Origin: Dyadobacter sp. 676
Lineage (GTDB): Bacteria > Bacteroidota > Bacteroidia > Cytophagales > Spirosomataceae
Reading direction: 5' to 3'
NCBI RefSeq assembly: GCF_040448675.1
Contig: NZ_CP159289.1
Location: 5,253,001-5,317,000, forward strand
Length of the DNA stretch: 64,000 nt
The position numbers and the translations under genes are program-made. The notes under the pieces were generated by a model. That model saw nothing but the letters and a program-made list of their open reading frames with translations, was not told where the DNA came from and ran no database searches. This document shows, one piece after another, positions 7,525-17,107 of the stretch; position 1 is the stretch's first letter; the number at the start of each line of letters is the position of its first letter.

Positions 7525-8346
7525 ATGGGTGCGCAGGACATTTTCTGGTCGGTCAATATCAAGTTCCTCCGTTTGCGTCAGAAACTTAGCCAGGAAGCCC
7601 TGGCCGAAAAGCTGGGGATCAGCAGGGTGAAGCTCAACGCGATCGAAAGCGGGCGGACGGCCAATCCCACGGTGGAAGATCTGATCAACTTCTCGGAGTA
7701 CTTCCGGATGAGCATCGATAGCCTCCTTAAAATGGAGCTTAGCAAGCTGTCGGACCAGAAGCTGAAAGATCTGGAAGAGGGGAGCGAGCTTTTCATGAAA
7801 GGCAACCAGATCCGCGTACTCGCGATTACGGTGGACAAGGAAGACAAGGAGAATATCGAATATGTTCCGGTACAGGCGCGGGCGGGTTACCGATCGGGAT
7901 ATGCGGACCCGGAGTTTCTGGCGACATTGCCGCGTTTCAATCTGCCTACCGTGCCCAAAAACGGCACTTTCAGGATGTTCCCCACTGTGGGCGACTCCAT
8001 GCTGCCCGTACCGGAAGGGGCTGATATTATCACGAGATATGTGCAGGACTGGACGGCGCTGAAACCGGAAACCCCCTGCATCGTCATCCTGAAAGGTGAC
8101 CAGGATTTTGTTTTCAAGCAGGTAACCATTAACCAGGCGGATGGTACGATGTTGCTGCAATCATTCAACAAACAGTATTTTGCATACACGGTTCCTATTA
8201 GCGAAGTGATTGAACTTTGGGAGTATTACAGCTTTCATAGCAAGGCCCTGCCCGAGCCGCAAACGGACATGCAGCAGCTCATGCGGATGTTGCAGGAAAT
8301 GCAGAACGAGATCAGGGAATTGAAGCGCCGCTCGACCTACAAATGA
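7525..8346 (+). CDS. XRE-family regulator with S24 (LexA/CI-like) autoprotease domain, 273 aa
   Basis: Residues 8-70 form an XRE helix-turn-helix (RLRQKLSQEALAEKLGISR, VKLNAIESGRTANPTVEDL). Residues 115-240 form an S24 peptidase fold with Ser158 in TVGDSMLP and Lys198 in DFVFKQV, forty residues apart as in LexA and phage repressors. A short helical tail follows (MQQLMRMLQEMQNEIRELK, about 250-268). The Ser/Lys pair suggests possible self-cleavage on stress, but many Bacteroidota members of this group may act only as dimerisation modules. It stands alone between its own promoter and a strong terminator, with no phage genes nearby, so a free-standing regulator is favoured over a prophage repressor. 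Confidence 0.8.
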   Translation: MGAQDIFWSVNIKFLRLRQKLSQEALAEKLGISRVKLNAIESGRTANPTVEDLINFSEYFRMSIDSLLKMELSKLSDQKLKDLEEGSELFMKGNQIRVLAITVDKEDKENIEYVPVQARAGYRSGYADPEFLATLPRFNLPTVPKNGTFRMFPTVGDSMLPVPEGADIITRYVQDWTALKPETPCIVILKGDQDFVFKQVTINQADGTMLLQSFNKQYFAYTVPISEVIELWEYYSFHSKALPEPQTDMQQLMRMLQEMQNEIRELKRRSTYK

Positions 8347-8375
8347 CGAAATGAATGCCTACAAATAATTGTATA

Positions 8376-8402
8376 AGCCGGGGTGCCAATCCCGGCTTTT
8401 TG
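8376..8402 (+). terminator. intrinsic terminator after the XRE-S24 gene
   Basis: AGCCGGG at 8376-8382 pairs with CCCGGCT at 8391-8397 around an 8-base loop and is followed by a T run to about 8401. Confidence 0.85.
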
Positions 8403-8754
8403 TATTTTGTTGCGACGTGCGACTTGGAATCGTTATACTTGTTAAAATGCGGTTAAAACGCTTTTCTCGAACGTTTTATGCTACTAAGGTCACGGAGTTC
8501 TAGAAATACCATGCATTTTTGAGGTATTATTGTAGAATAAATGTGAATAGTGCAGCGTCAAACATATTAGTAACCTTTTGGGAATGTTTTGTTTATAGTT
8601 GTCCGTAATCTTCGATTAGTGCAATTTTAGGAAAACTTGTCACCCCTTAAAATTCCTGCATTACCCCAAACTACCGCAGGGTGGTCACAAAAAGAATAGC
8701 CGATCAAAATGGGCGGTCTAATTTCGTCGGGTCAGAAATCAAAAGACTCAACAC
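8403..8754. other. non-coding upstream region of the surface-protein gene
   Basis: About 350 bases hold no supportable gene. A near-consensus -7 element TAATTTCG lies at 8719-8726, roughly 30 bases before the ATG at 8755, but no TTTG sits at the right distance upstream. No repeat or RNA fold stood out. Confidence 0.4.
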
Positions 8755-10837
8755 ATGTCCCCCAAACCTCTATTAGTAAGCTTGTTGGCACTCCTGTCGT
8801 TGGATGCCGTTAATACTTTTGCCCAAAGTCCCACTTCCGCCGCAAAACGGTTCAATATATTCGTTAAAGGTGACGCCACTTTGCAGTCCAGCGAAACCGA
8901 AGGACCCATCGCCGCAGGTGGAAACGTGACCACCAATCAGTATCAGATCAGCTTCAACAAAGAACACGGCGCGCTGTTTGTGGGCAATGCATCGATAGGA
9001 CTGGCGGTGCGCGGTGCGGTGAAACTTAACAGCGGAAGCTTGCAGATAAATGGCGATAACTACGTTAAAATCGGTAATTGCAACCCTTCCGATGGTTCCG
9101 GATCGAATCTGAAAGTGTGGTACAAGGATAATAACAACGCGGCTTCGACCATCCGTATCAACGGCAGTACCGGCGACTATTCGGCAATGCCCAATATCAC
9201 GATCAACGCAAACGTCGACACCTGGTCGCCGGCCGTCGGCGAATCGGCCAACCCGGTTTGTGAAAGCGTATTCGGGACCGGAGCCGACCAGATCGATATC
9301 GACGGCGCATTTGTGACTTTTATCAAGAGGTCGAATCAGTTGAAAGAAATGGCAGACAACCTGCCTATCCGTGATCAGAACGGTAATATTATGGCGTCGG
9401 CCCCCGTGGGGCCTTACCTTGACCCAAACATTATAGGTAATAACCCCAAAATTGTCGTAGATCCGAACAAGATCAACGTCCTGACCGTCTCGGCTGCTGT
9501 CTGGAACAAAATCGGAAACTCAAACATCGAGGGCATTCCGCAAGGCCCACAACTCGGACAAACGTCCTACAACGGAAATTTTGGTCTGATCATCAACATT
9601 GTCGACTTCCCCACATTCAGCGGGGCAAACGGGACCGACCGTATCGATTTTCCGGGCTTCGGCGGAATGTCGGATTCGCAGGGTGCTTACGTGCTTTATA
9701 ATTTTCCCGACGCGACCAGGTCTGTCACATTGGGTGGCAATGGTCAGATCAGCGGTACCATTTTCGCTCCGCAGGCCGATGTGGTGAAAGAAAACAACGG
9801 TAATATCAACGGGCAGATCATCGCGAAAAGCTTCGTACACAAAAGCGACGAGGTGCATTTCTGGCCGTTCCTGCCATCGATCCCCGAGCCGATCGAAAAG
9901 AAAATCGATGTGACCGCCTCTTCCAAATGCCTGAAAAATGCGCCGTGGCTGGATTATAATGTTACGCCAAACTACGATGTGAACAGCCAGACGGCAAAAA
10001 TCGAATGGATCAACCCGGACGGGAAAGTAATCCAGGAGGACAGCAATATGCCGTTGTCGGGCAGCATCCTGTTTCCCGGAGCCGCCGTGGATGTGAACGG
10101 AAACGGTATTGCGTGGCCGGGTTACAAGCAGGAGAACGGCAAATGGGTGGAAGACGCCGATGACCGCAACGGTTCCCTGCGAGCGCCGGGGGGCCACAAT
10201 CCGGGTAACGGTTACCCCCTCGTCGGTGGTAAGCGTTACGTATCCCTTGTCAACCACTGCATGTTACACAACACCGCCTCCTTCAACAGCTTTGCCGGTA
10301 ACATTAGCATATTTTACTGTACAAAATGTAAATTGCAGTGCGGAACTGAAATGGAAAGTAACAGAGGCGAAAAATTTCTCACACTTTGAGGTGGAGCGCT
10401 CGTCGGACGCCAGGACTTACAACGCCGTTGCCCGGATAACTTACGACCCCGCCCAGAATACATACACTTTCAACGACACACCTTTTTCATCGGAAGCTGT
10501 ACCTGCAAAGAACTATTATTATCGTCTGAAGCAGGTAGATAATGACGAGTCGTTCGAATACAGTGCGATCCGCGGTGTACAGGCGGGCAGCTTCGACAGC
10601 CGGTTGGCGGTGGATTTCTTCCCGAACCCAACCCAGGACGAGATGAATGTCAAAAGCTTCTCGCCGGTGAAAAAACTTGAAATTTACACACTTGGAGGAA
10701 AGCAGGTTTACCGGCTGATACCGGCAGCCGATGAAACGGAAATTAAAGTAAATGTGCGGGCATTTTCACCAGGAATGTATATTGTGAGCGTGGTCAATGC
10801 AGAAGGGAAGTACGCCTCCAAGGTGCTCAAAAGATAG
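8755..10837 (+). CDS. choice-of-anchor A family surface protein with T9SS sorting tail (frameshifted), about 690 aa
   Basis: A signal peptide (MSPKPLLVSLLALLSL...FAQ) leads into a beta-rich domain beginning FNIFVKGDATLQSSETEGP, typical of the choice-of-anchor A adhesin family, with ISGTIFAPQADVVKENNGNI further on. Its frame closes at 10389. From about 10280 the next frame reads as a continuous protein: TALPVTLAYFTV, FSHFEVERSSDARTYN, FFPNPTQDEMNV and MYIVSVVNAEGKYASKVLKR, which is the fibronectin-like linker and type A T9SS sorting domain expected at the end of such proteins. A single extra base between about 10260 and 10290 explains the break. The product should be exported through the Sec and type IX systems and attached to the cell surface. 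A terminator follows. Confidence 0.75.
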
Positions 10838-10873
10838 AATGAATTGATCTTATATAGCGTTATGTGAAACTTA

Positions 10874-10904
10874 AAGCTGCCGGCATTTTGCTGGCAGCTT
10901 TTTT
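10874..10904 (+). terminator. intrinsic terminator after the surface-protein gene
   Basis: AAGCTGCC at 10874-10881 pairs with GGCAGCTT at 10893-10900 and is followed by a T run ending at 10904. The arm is flanked by A residues on the left, so it may also stop leftward transcription. Confidence 0.8.
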
Positions 10905-10919
10905 ATGTGCCTGCCCGGA

Positions 10920-12068
10920 TCAGTCGAGCTTCCGGCCCTTCCATTCATATTGACCCTTTTGTGCAGCCAATCCGAAGAAGCAGACATACAATGGGTAAAT
11001 GACCTGTGTGACCGGAATAAATGCCAGCGACCTCGTTTTTTGAAGAAATACCAGCACTGATCCCAGAAAGAACCATTCCGGAATGCACTTTACCGCCAGC
11101 ATTCCTGCGAATATGCCGCCAGGGATCACGCCCGCGAGGGTCATCGCGCCTGCGAGGAGGAGCGAGAAATTGCTTGCAAAAATGTAAACCGCCAGTACCA
11201 GAGGTGTTTTGCTCTGATAATGCTTCCATTTGCTCGCCCAGCGTTTCCGCTGCCGGTAAAAACTCGCCCAGTTGCGATGGGGCGCTGTACTGACAATCGC
11301 GTCGGGGTGGCGCAGGAAGCGGACTGCGCCCTTATAATGCGCGGCGATCTTGTGCATGAGGAACTCGTCGTCGCCCGAAGCGATGTGGCGGACGCCCTCG
11401 TAACCGCCTACTTTCAGGAATGCCTCCTTTTCATAAGCCAGATTGGCGCCATTGCACATGGACGGGTACCCGGCCGACAGGGAGGCGGCCCCGCTGCCGA
11501 TGAGGCTGGCGAACTCGACTGTTTGCAAATGATCGGCGAGGCTGGCTTCTCTGGCGAACGTCACCGGGGAGCTGATCAGCTTCGCGCCGGTTTGCGTATA
11601 GTATGATGCGATTGCCCGCAGCCATCCCGGCTGGACGCGGCAATCGCCGTCGGTGGTTACGATGAGCTTGCCGCGCGCCTGACCGATGGCCGTTTCAATG
11701 GCCCGCTTTTTCGGGGCCGAAGTGCGGATGTCGGGTAGGGGAACAAGCCTTATCCGCGCCTTCGAACGGGCAGCGAATGCCTGTACGATTGCCGCGGTAT
11801 CGTCAGTGGAACTGTCGTCCATGACCAGCACTTCGAAATTCGGAAAAGTCTGCCCGTCGAGATCTTCCAGTAGCGGAACGATGTTTTCAGCCTCGTTTCG
11901 GACGGGTATGATAACCGTTATGAAAGGGTCTGACGGGAGGGGTGTTGCTGCTTTCGGCATGCGAATCCGGTGCCAGAGCACAGTCAGCGCCAATGTGAAA
12001 ACGGCGTAGCTGCCCAGCAGTATCCAGATGACCGCAGTGGCTGATGATGTGAATACGAAACAGCCCAT
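10920..12068 (-). CDS. family 2 glycosyltransferase, membrane-bound, 382 aa
   Basis: A membrane segment (AVIWILLGSYAVFTLALTVLW) precedes a GT-A domain with ITVIIPVRNEAENIVPLLE, VMDDSSTDDTA, the metal-binding TTDGDCRV and the acceptor-site motif IASGDDEFLM, then QRKRWASKW, the QxxRW-like motif of processive or lipid-linked GT2 enzymes. Three hydrophobic segments close the protein. I choose the ATG at 12068, which overlaps the upstream stop as TAATG; an ATG at 12089 would add seven residues. It is coupled to the flippase-like gene, which suggests transfer of a sugar to a lipid or carotenoid-like acceptor, but the substrate is unknown. Confidence 0.8.
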   Translation of the reverse strand: MGCFVFTSSATAVIWILLGSYAVFTLALTVLWHRIRMPKAATPLPSDPFITVIIPVRNEAENIVPLLEDLDGQTFPNFEVLVMDDSSTDDTAAIVQAFAARSKARIRLVPLPDIRTSAPKKRAIETAIGQARGKLIVTTDGDCRVQPGWLRAIASYYTQTGAKLISSPVTFAREASLADHLQTVEFASLIGSGAASLSAGYPSMCNGANLAYEKEAFLKVGGYEGVRHIASGDDEFLMHKIAAHYKGAVRFLRHPDAIVSTAPHRNWASFYRQRKRWASKWKHYQSKTPLVLAVYIFASNFSLLLAGAMTLAGVIPGGIFAGMLAVKCIPEWFFLGSVLVFLQKTRSLAFIPVTQVIYPLYVCFFGLAAQKGQYEWKGRKLD

Positions 12069-13072
12069 TATATCCTTATTTTCCTCCATTTGTATTTCCA
12101 GATCAGGAAAATCCCCACCAGTATTGGGCCGAGGACGTTCATGACCCAGATCAGAAACGTAGCAGCGATGACCTGTTCCGGGCGCAGCTGATAGCCGGCA
12201 AAAACTACCAGAGCCGTAAATTCGCGTAAGCCGAGATCGCCCAGCACATTGACGGCCGGAATAAGGGTTTTAGCCAGAAAAATCAATGTAACGCAAGCCG
12301 ACAGGTCTGTGAGCGAAACCTGAAAATCGAAGAGGGACAACGCGAGCAGGAATTGCGAGAGAAAAATCAGGTAGCGCATCGTTCCATATAATGTAGCGAG
12401 AGAGAGGTCCCCGGCGCTATAAGTCCCGATTACGCCTGTGTATTGCTGTATTTTCCGGAATATGGTGCTTTCCGGTCGCCAGGAGGCCAGGGGTTTGCGA
12501 AGGAAGAATGCCACCGGCCCCAGCAGTAAAATTGTTATGAGCGTAATGTGCAGCGCCGTTTTGATTGCCTGTGGCATAGGAATGCCGTCTTGCAGGTAAA
12601 GCCAACCCGCGGTACCGGCCAGTATAGAAATATAAAACTGAATGCCGTTGGAAATCAGCGCCGCTCCTATCGCTTCGAGTCTCCGGTCGGATTTGAGCGC
12701 GGCCACCCTTCCGAGCGTATCTCCCAGCTGGGCGGGCATCGCTACGCCCACAGCAAGGCCCGTGAGTGTCCCGCGAAACGCTTCCGCAAAGCGGATTGGA
12801 ATGATTTTTCGCGTGAGTGTCTGCCATTTCAGGCTTTCCAGGGCCCAGTTTACAGGCACGAGGACTACCATGATCACCAGTACCGGCATGTTCCCCTCCG
12901 ACCATATCGTCGCGAACATGCTACCGATGTCGATAATACCTTTTTGCTCGTTACGGAAGGTGCGGTAAATGTAGCTGACGATCAGGATCGTCACTACGAG
13001 CTTGATCGCCCGGACCACGTTTGCCTGGCCGCTTTTTGGCTTTGGAGGAGAGAGTTCCTTATCTTGCACCAT
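12068..13072 (-). CDS. lysylphosphatidylglycerol synthase TM-region family (UPF0104) membrane protein, 334 aa
   Basis: Seven or eight hydrophobic helices and the motif ALESLKWQTLTRKI followed by LTGLAVGVAMPAQLGDTLGR are typical of the flippase-like transmembrane part of MprF and related YbhN proteins, without the soluble aminoacyl-transfer domain. Such proteins usually move lipids or lipid-linked products across the membrane. The ATG at 13072 is favoured because upstream ATG 13102 would run far into ruvC. With this choice its start codon and that of ruvC share the palindrome CATG. It is translationally coupled to the glycosyltransferase. Confidence 0.75.
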   Translation of the reverse strand: MVQDKELSPPKPKSGQANVVRAIKLVVTILIVSYIYRTFRNEQKGIIDIGSMFATIWSEGNMPVLVIMVVLVPVNWALESLKWQTLTRKIIPIRFAEAFRGTLTGLAVGVAMPAQLGDTLGRVAALKSDRRLEAIGAALISNGIQFYISILAGTAGWLYLQDGIPMPQAIKTALHITLITILLLGPVAFFLRKPLASWRPESTIFRKIQQYTGVIGTYSAGDLSLATLYGTMRYLIFLSQFLLALSLFDFQVSLTDLSACVTLIFLAKTLIPAVNVLGDLGLREFTALVVFAGYQLRPEQVIAATFLIWVMNVLGPILVGIFLIWKYKWRKIRI

Positions 13073-13655
13073 GTTAAAAACGCAGGTATCGGAAAAGGTC
13101 ATTATAGGGGTCGATCCCGGAACGCAAGTGATGGGTTACGGGGTGATATCGGTCAAGGGACAGCAGATCTCGCTGGTTCAGTACGGGGTGATTCATCTGA
13201 GCAAATATAGTACGCACGAGTTGAAATTGAAGAAAATCTTCGAGCGTCTTACCCAACTTATCGACGACTACCTTCCCGACGAAATGGCCATCGAAGATCC
13301 TTTTTACGGTAAAAATGCTCAATCCATGCTCAAACTGGGCCGTGCTCAGGGCGTCGCGATGGCGGCTGCGCTGGCGCGTAACATTCCTATCGTAGAGTAT
13401 TCTCCCAAAAAAGTAAAGCAATCGGTTACCGGCAGCGGTAACGCCTCGAAGGAGCAGGTCGCCTATATGCTTGAAAAGATCCTGAAAATGGAGCTCAACC
13501 GCGAGTTCATGGATGCCACCGACGGCATTGCTATTGCGGTCTGCCATCAGTACCATGCCAACTCGCCGGCGTCGGTGAGCACGACCGGTTCTAAAAAAGC
13601 CAAAAAAGGCGGCTGGGGTGCATTCGTGAGTGAAAATCCGGATCGCGTCCGGTAA
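13071..13655 (+). CDS. ruvC: Holliday junction resolvase RuvC, 194 aa
   Basis: This endonuclease cuts four-way DNA junctions together with RuvAB. The acidic active-site residues are visible: Asp in VIIGVDPGTQVMGYG, Glu in MAIEDPFYGKNAQS, and the Asp pair in MDATDGIAIAVCHQY. The ATG at 13071 gives the normal short N-terminus; an upstream frame extension has no support. The C-terminal 30 residues are a variable basic tail. Its start overlaps that of the divergent membrane protein, so its promoter must lie within that gene. Confidence 0.92.
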   Translation: MLKTQVSEKVIIGVDPGTQVMGYGVISVKGQQISLVQYGVIHLSKYSTHELKLKKIFERLTQLIDDYLPDEMAIEDPFYGKNAQSMLKLGRAQGVAMAAALARNIPIVEYSPKKVKQSVTGSGNASKEQVAYMLEKILKMELNREFMDATDGIAIAVCHQYHANSPASVSTTGSKKAKKGGWGAFVSENPDRVR

Positions 13656-13803
13656 ATCGTTTTTATACTTTTTCCTGCTAAGGCCGCGTGCGCAAAAGTG
13701 CCCGTATGGCACGAATATGCCTTTGTATAGTCCCATTAATACTATTTTAATAATGGAATTAAAAAAAATTAATGGTATTAATCCAATATTTGCTGTTACT
13801 AAT

Positions 13804-13839
13804 CAAACGTTTGTTTAATTAATTCAAACGATCGTTTGA
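13804..13839. promoter_or_regulatory. probable TetR operator: two palindromes
   Basis: CAAACGTTTG at 13804-13813 and TCAAACGATCGTTTGA at 13824-13839 are both perfect inverted repeats with the same half-site CAAACG, with centres 23 bases (about two helical turns) apart. The second overlaps the -33 element of the promoter in front of tetR. They are the best candidates for autoregulation of the efflux operon. Confidence 0.75.
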
Positions 13840-13866
13840 TTTTTGTTTCAGCGACGGTTACCTTTG
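13835..13866 (+). promoter_or_regulatory. promoter of the tetR-efflux operon
   Basis: TTTG at 13835-13838 and TACCTTTG at 13859-13866 match the Bacteroidota -33/-7 consensus with exactly 20 bases between. The -33 element lies in the larger palindrome, so repressor binding would block it directly. The ATG is about 40 bases downstream. Confidence 0.75.
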
Positions 13867-13905
13867 TGTCACCATTAGCAAAAATAAAAGGAAAAATCCC
13901 TGCTA

Positions 13906-14562
13906 ATGAGTTGGTTAATGGAATACAACGCGAAACAATTACAGATCATAGAAGTAGCGGAGCGGCTGTTTTCACAGAAAGGTTTCGCCGGTACTTCGGT
14001 AAGGGATATCGCTCAGGAAGCGGATGTGAATGTCTCGATGATATCCTATTATTTCGGCTCGAAGGAAAAGCTGATCGAGGCGCTTTTCCAGCTGCGCATG
14101 ACGGAGTCGAGCTCCCGGCTCGAAACGCTGGTGATGGCCAGCGAGCTCTCCGCGCTTCAAAAGTTCAACGTCTTTATCGACAGTGTGATCGACCGCCTGA
14201 TGGGCAACCAGTGCTTTCATAATATCATGATGCGGGAGCAGCTGTCGTCCGAGCGGACGCCCGTGATTACCGAATACATCCGGGGCCTGAAAGTGCGGAA
14301 CGTGGAGCTGATCCGCCGGATGATCCGCGAGGGGCAGGAGGCAGGTGAATTCAGGAATGATATTAATGTGAGCCTGGTGACCACGACGCTCTACGGAACG
14401 GTCAACTACGCCATCGCCTCACAGGATTTCTACAAAGTGATCAACGGCCTCGAACATCTGACCGAGGAAGCGTTTCAGGCACACCTCCGCCAGGAGTTGA
14501 GCCACCATCTTAAGAACTTATTCAAATCAACAATAATCAATGAACACCACATCCAGAATTAA
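13906..14562 (+). CDS. TetR/AcrR-family transcriptional regulator of the efflux operon, 218 aa
   Basis: The N-terminal helix-turn-helix is standard for the family: QIIEVAERLFSQKGFAGTSV, then RDIAQEADVNVSMISYYFGS and KEKLIEALF. The C-terminal ligand-binding region is helical and variable. Its last 23 bases overlap the start of the TolC gene, so it is the first gene of a tetR-tolC-emrA-emrB operon and probably represses it through the palindromes at 13804-13839. The inducer is not predictable from sequence. Confidence 0.88.
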   Translation: MSWLMEYNAKQLQIIEVAERLFSQKGFAGTSVRDIAQEADVNVSMISYYFGSKEKLIEALFQLRMTESSSRLETLVMASELSALQKFNVFIDSVIDRLMGNQCFHNIMMREQLSSERTPVITEYIRGLKVRNVELIRRMIREGQEAGEFRNDINVSLVTTTLYGTVNYAIASQDFYKVINGLEHLTEEAFQAHLRQELSHHLKNLFKSTIINEHHIQN

Positions 14563-15880
14563 AAGAATGGTTTCGCTCGCAACCGGGATCGTCTGGATTG
14601 CCATGACCGGACATTCGTTTGCCCAGAGCGCACGCACGATCAAGCTAGAAGAGGCCATTGCAATGAGTCTTCAGAACAGCAAGCAATTGAAACTGAGCCA
14701 AAGTAATGTGGACCTGGCTACGCTTGGCATTCGTCAGGTGAAGGAGAACCAGCTGCCAAGCCTGAGCGTTTCGGGTTCCTATCTGCGGGTAAACTCGCCA
14801 AATGTGAACCTGAAAATCAAACAGGAAGGCAACGATAGCACCGGTAATTCGGGCGGTATGCCGAACGTCCATCAGGCGATGTACGGCATGGCGAGCGCGT
14901 CGCTGCCGCTGTTTTCGGGTTTTCGTTTCAAGTACGGTCTCGAATCGGCGAAATACGTCGAACAAGCAGCCAGGCTGGACGCCGACCATGACCGTGAGGC
15001 AGTAATCCAGAACACCGTCGCCGCTTACGGCAATTTATATAAAGCCCAGAAGGCGGTGGACCTGGTTACCGAAAACCTCGCCAGCGAACGCGAACGCGTG
15101 CAGGAATTCACCAATCGTGAGAAAAACGGCATGCTCGCCCGTAACGACCTGATGAAGGCCAAATTACAGGAGTCGAATGTGGAACTCGCATTGCTGAATG
15201 CGCAAAACGATTTGAAAATCACCACTATTAATATGAACCTGCTGCTAGGCCTGCCGGAAGAAACCGTGATCCAGGCCGACTCAAGCAGCTTCGCAACTTT
15301 AAAGGAAGAAGGCAACGCTGCCGAATGGGAACAAACCGCATTGGCACACCGTAAGGATATTGCCGCGAATGGCATCCGGCAGAAGGCCGCGGACAGCGAT
15401 ATCAAAGTAGCAAAAGCGGATTTGTACCCAAGCGTAGCACTTTCAGCCGGTTACGTGGCACTGAATATCCCGGGCGTGGTCACTGTTCCGAATGCGGTGA
15501 ATGCAGGTATCGGTTTTAAATATGATGTCGCGTCCCTCTGGAAGTCACATGCGAAAATCGCCGAGGCGCGCACAAAGGCCTATCAGCTGAAAACCAACGA
15601 GCAGATCATTTTGGATAAAATTCACCTGGAAGTGAACACCGCCTATTACAACTACGTGCTCAGCAAACGTAAGATCGATGTGTATGCCAAAGCAGTGGAG
15701 CAAGCCAATGAAAATTACCGTATTACGAAAAACAAATACGACAACAGCCTCGTAACCACCACCGAACTGCTCGATGCGGATGTGGCGCAGGTCCAGTCCC
15801 GCATCGACTATGAAGCGGCCAAGGCCGATGCGGTCGTAGCATACAAGAAACTAGAACAAACCGCGGGAGTAATAAATTAA
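14540..15880 (+). CDS. TolC-family outer-membrane efflux channel, 446 aa
   Basis: A signal peptide (MVSLATGIVWIAMTGHSFAQ) is followed by the two repeated halves of the outer-membrane efflux protein family, starting LEEAIAMSLQNSKQLKLSQ and again near LAHRKDIAANGIRQKAADSD, with helical heptads and the ending VTTTELLDADVAQVQSRID. It forms the trimeric exit duct for the downstream EmrAB-type pump. Start at 14540 overlaps tetR; an internal Met a few residues later (MVSLAT) is also possible and places the signal peptide at the very N-terminus. Confidence 0.88.
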   Translation: MNTTSRIKRMVSLATGIVWIAMTGHSFAQSARTIKLEEAIAMSLQNSKQLKLSQSNVDLATLGIRQVKENQLPSLSVSGSYLRVNSPNVNLKIKQEGNDSTGNSGGMPNVHQAMYGMASASLPLFSGFRFKYGLESAKYVEQAARLDADHDREAVIQNTVAAYGNLYKAQKAVDLVTENLASERERVQEFTNREKNGMLARNDLMKAKLQESNVELALLNAQNDLKITTINMNLLLGLPEETVIQADSSSFATLKEEGNAAEWEQTALAHRKDIAANGIRQKAADSDIKVAKADLYPSVALSAGYVALNIPGVVTVPNAVNAGIGFKYDVASLWKSHAKIAEARTKAYQLKTNEQIILDKIHLEVNTAYYNYVLSKRKIDVYAKAVEQANENYRITKNKYDNSLVTTTELLDADVAQVQSRIDYEAAKADAVVAYKKLEQTAGVIN

Positions 15881-15923
15881 GGAAGAAAGGAGAAGAGCCT
15901 CCCTTTCCTTCTCCTTCCCTAAT

Positions 15924-15955
15924 ATTCAGTCATTCAATCATTCAGTCATTCATTG
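15924..15955. repeat. octamer tandem repeat ATTCARTC
   Basis: Four near-identical copies of ATTCARTC lie between the TolC and membrane-fusion genes. The same octamer forms longer arrays at 24083-24113 (inverted) and 24163-24209. Confidence 0.7.
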
Positions 15956-15958
15956 AAT

Positions 15959-17062
15959 ATGGAAACCAAAAACACCACCACCGAAGAAGCACCTAAAAAG
16001 AAGAATAACCGCTTCCTCATTATCCTGGCCGTGCTGATCATTGGCGGCGGCACATGGGGTTTTACAAAATATAACCACGGCCTGCACCACGAAGAGACGG
16101 ACGACGCACAGATCGATTCGGATATCAGTCCTGTAATCCCCAGAATTTCGGGTTACGTAACGGAAATCCGGGTAAAAGATAACCAGACCGTGAAGAAAGG
16201 CGATACGCTGATCGTGCTCGACAACCGCGACCAGCTGATAAAACTGGAACAGGCCAAAGCGGGCCTCCTCGGATCGGAAAGCAGCCTGACGGTAGCACAC
16301 GAAACAACCAATGCATCGGCAGCCAGCGGCATTACCTACGAGGCGAACATTGCAGTCGTAGCCGCGCAGATCGAAGAAGCGAAAGTGAACGTGTGGAGAG
16401 CCAATCAGGATTTCGCACGTTATGAGAATCTGATCAAAGACCACTCGATCACCCAGCAGGAATTCGAGCAGGCACAGGCTACCAAGCAGAAAGCGGAACG
16501 TGCGCTGGCGGTTCTGGAAGCACAAAAGGCGGCTGCCGAGCGTCAGGCCAAAGCGGCCGGCCGCCAGACAAAGGCCACCTCGGTGCAATCGGCCGTGGCG
16601 AGTGCGAATATCAAAGCGCGCCAGGCCGAGATTGCGAATGCCGAACTGAACCTGTCGTACACCGTCATTACGGCGCCAACCGACGGCCGCGTGTCCAAAG
16701 TGAATGCCCAGGTGGGTCAGTACCTGCAAGCCGGGCAGTCGTTGTTCAGCATTATCTCGACCCACAAACCCTGGGTTACCGCCAACTTTAAGGAAACGCA
16801 GCTGACCAAAATGAAGATCGGTCAGAACGTGAAAGTCCACGTCGACGCATTCCCGGACCATGAATTCGAGGCGAAAGTTGCTTCATTCTCGCCGGCAACC
16901 GGCGCGCGTTTCGCCCTGCTGCCTCCCGACAATGCGAGCGGCAACTTCGTGAAAGTGGTGCAACGCCTTCCCGTGCGCATCGAATTTACCAAAGCGCAGG
17001 ACGAAATGATCTCGCAACTGCGCCCGGGCATGAATGTGTTCGTGGACGTGGAGCTGAACTGA
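15959..17062 (+). CDS. HlyD/EmrA-family membrane fusion protein, 367 aa
   Basis: A short cytoplasmic, Lys-rich N-terminus leads into one membrane helix (FLIILAVLIIGGGTWGF), then the lipoyl half-motif VIPRISGYVTEIRVKDNQTV, a coiled-coil hairpin with IKDHSITQQEFEQAQATKQK, the second lipoyl half (TAPTDGRVSKVNAQVGQYL) and a beta-barrel domain. It bridges the inner-membrane pump and TolC. The ATG at 15959 is chosen; an in-frame TTG lies two codons upstream inside the octamer repeat. Confidence 0.88.
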   Translation: METKNTTTEEAPKKKNNRFLIILAVLIIGGGTWGFTKYNHGLHHEETDDAQIDSDISPVIPRISGYVTEIRVKDNQTVKKGDTLIVLDNRDQLIKLEQAKAGLLGSESSLTVAHETTNASAASGITYEANIAVVAAQIEEAKVNVWRANQDFARYENLIKDHSITQQEFEQAQATKQKAERALAVLEAQKAAAERQAKAAGRQTKATSVQSAVASANIKARQAEIANAELNLSYTVITAPTDGRVSKVNAQVGQYLQAGQSLFSIISTHKPWVTANFKETQLTKMKIGQNVKVHVDAFPDHEFEAKVASFSPATGARFALLPPDNASGNFVKVVQRLPVRIEFTKAQDEMISQLRPGMNVFVDVELN

Positions 17063-17107
17063 GGTTCCCGATTGAACCGAATTTTTGATTCTAAAAACCA
17101 ATAATCG

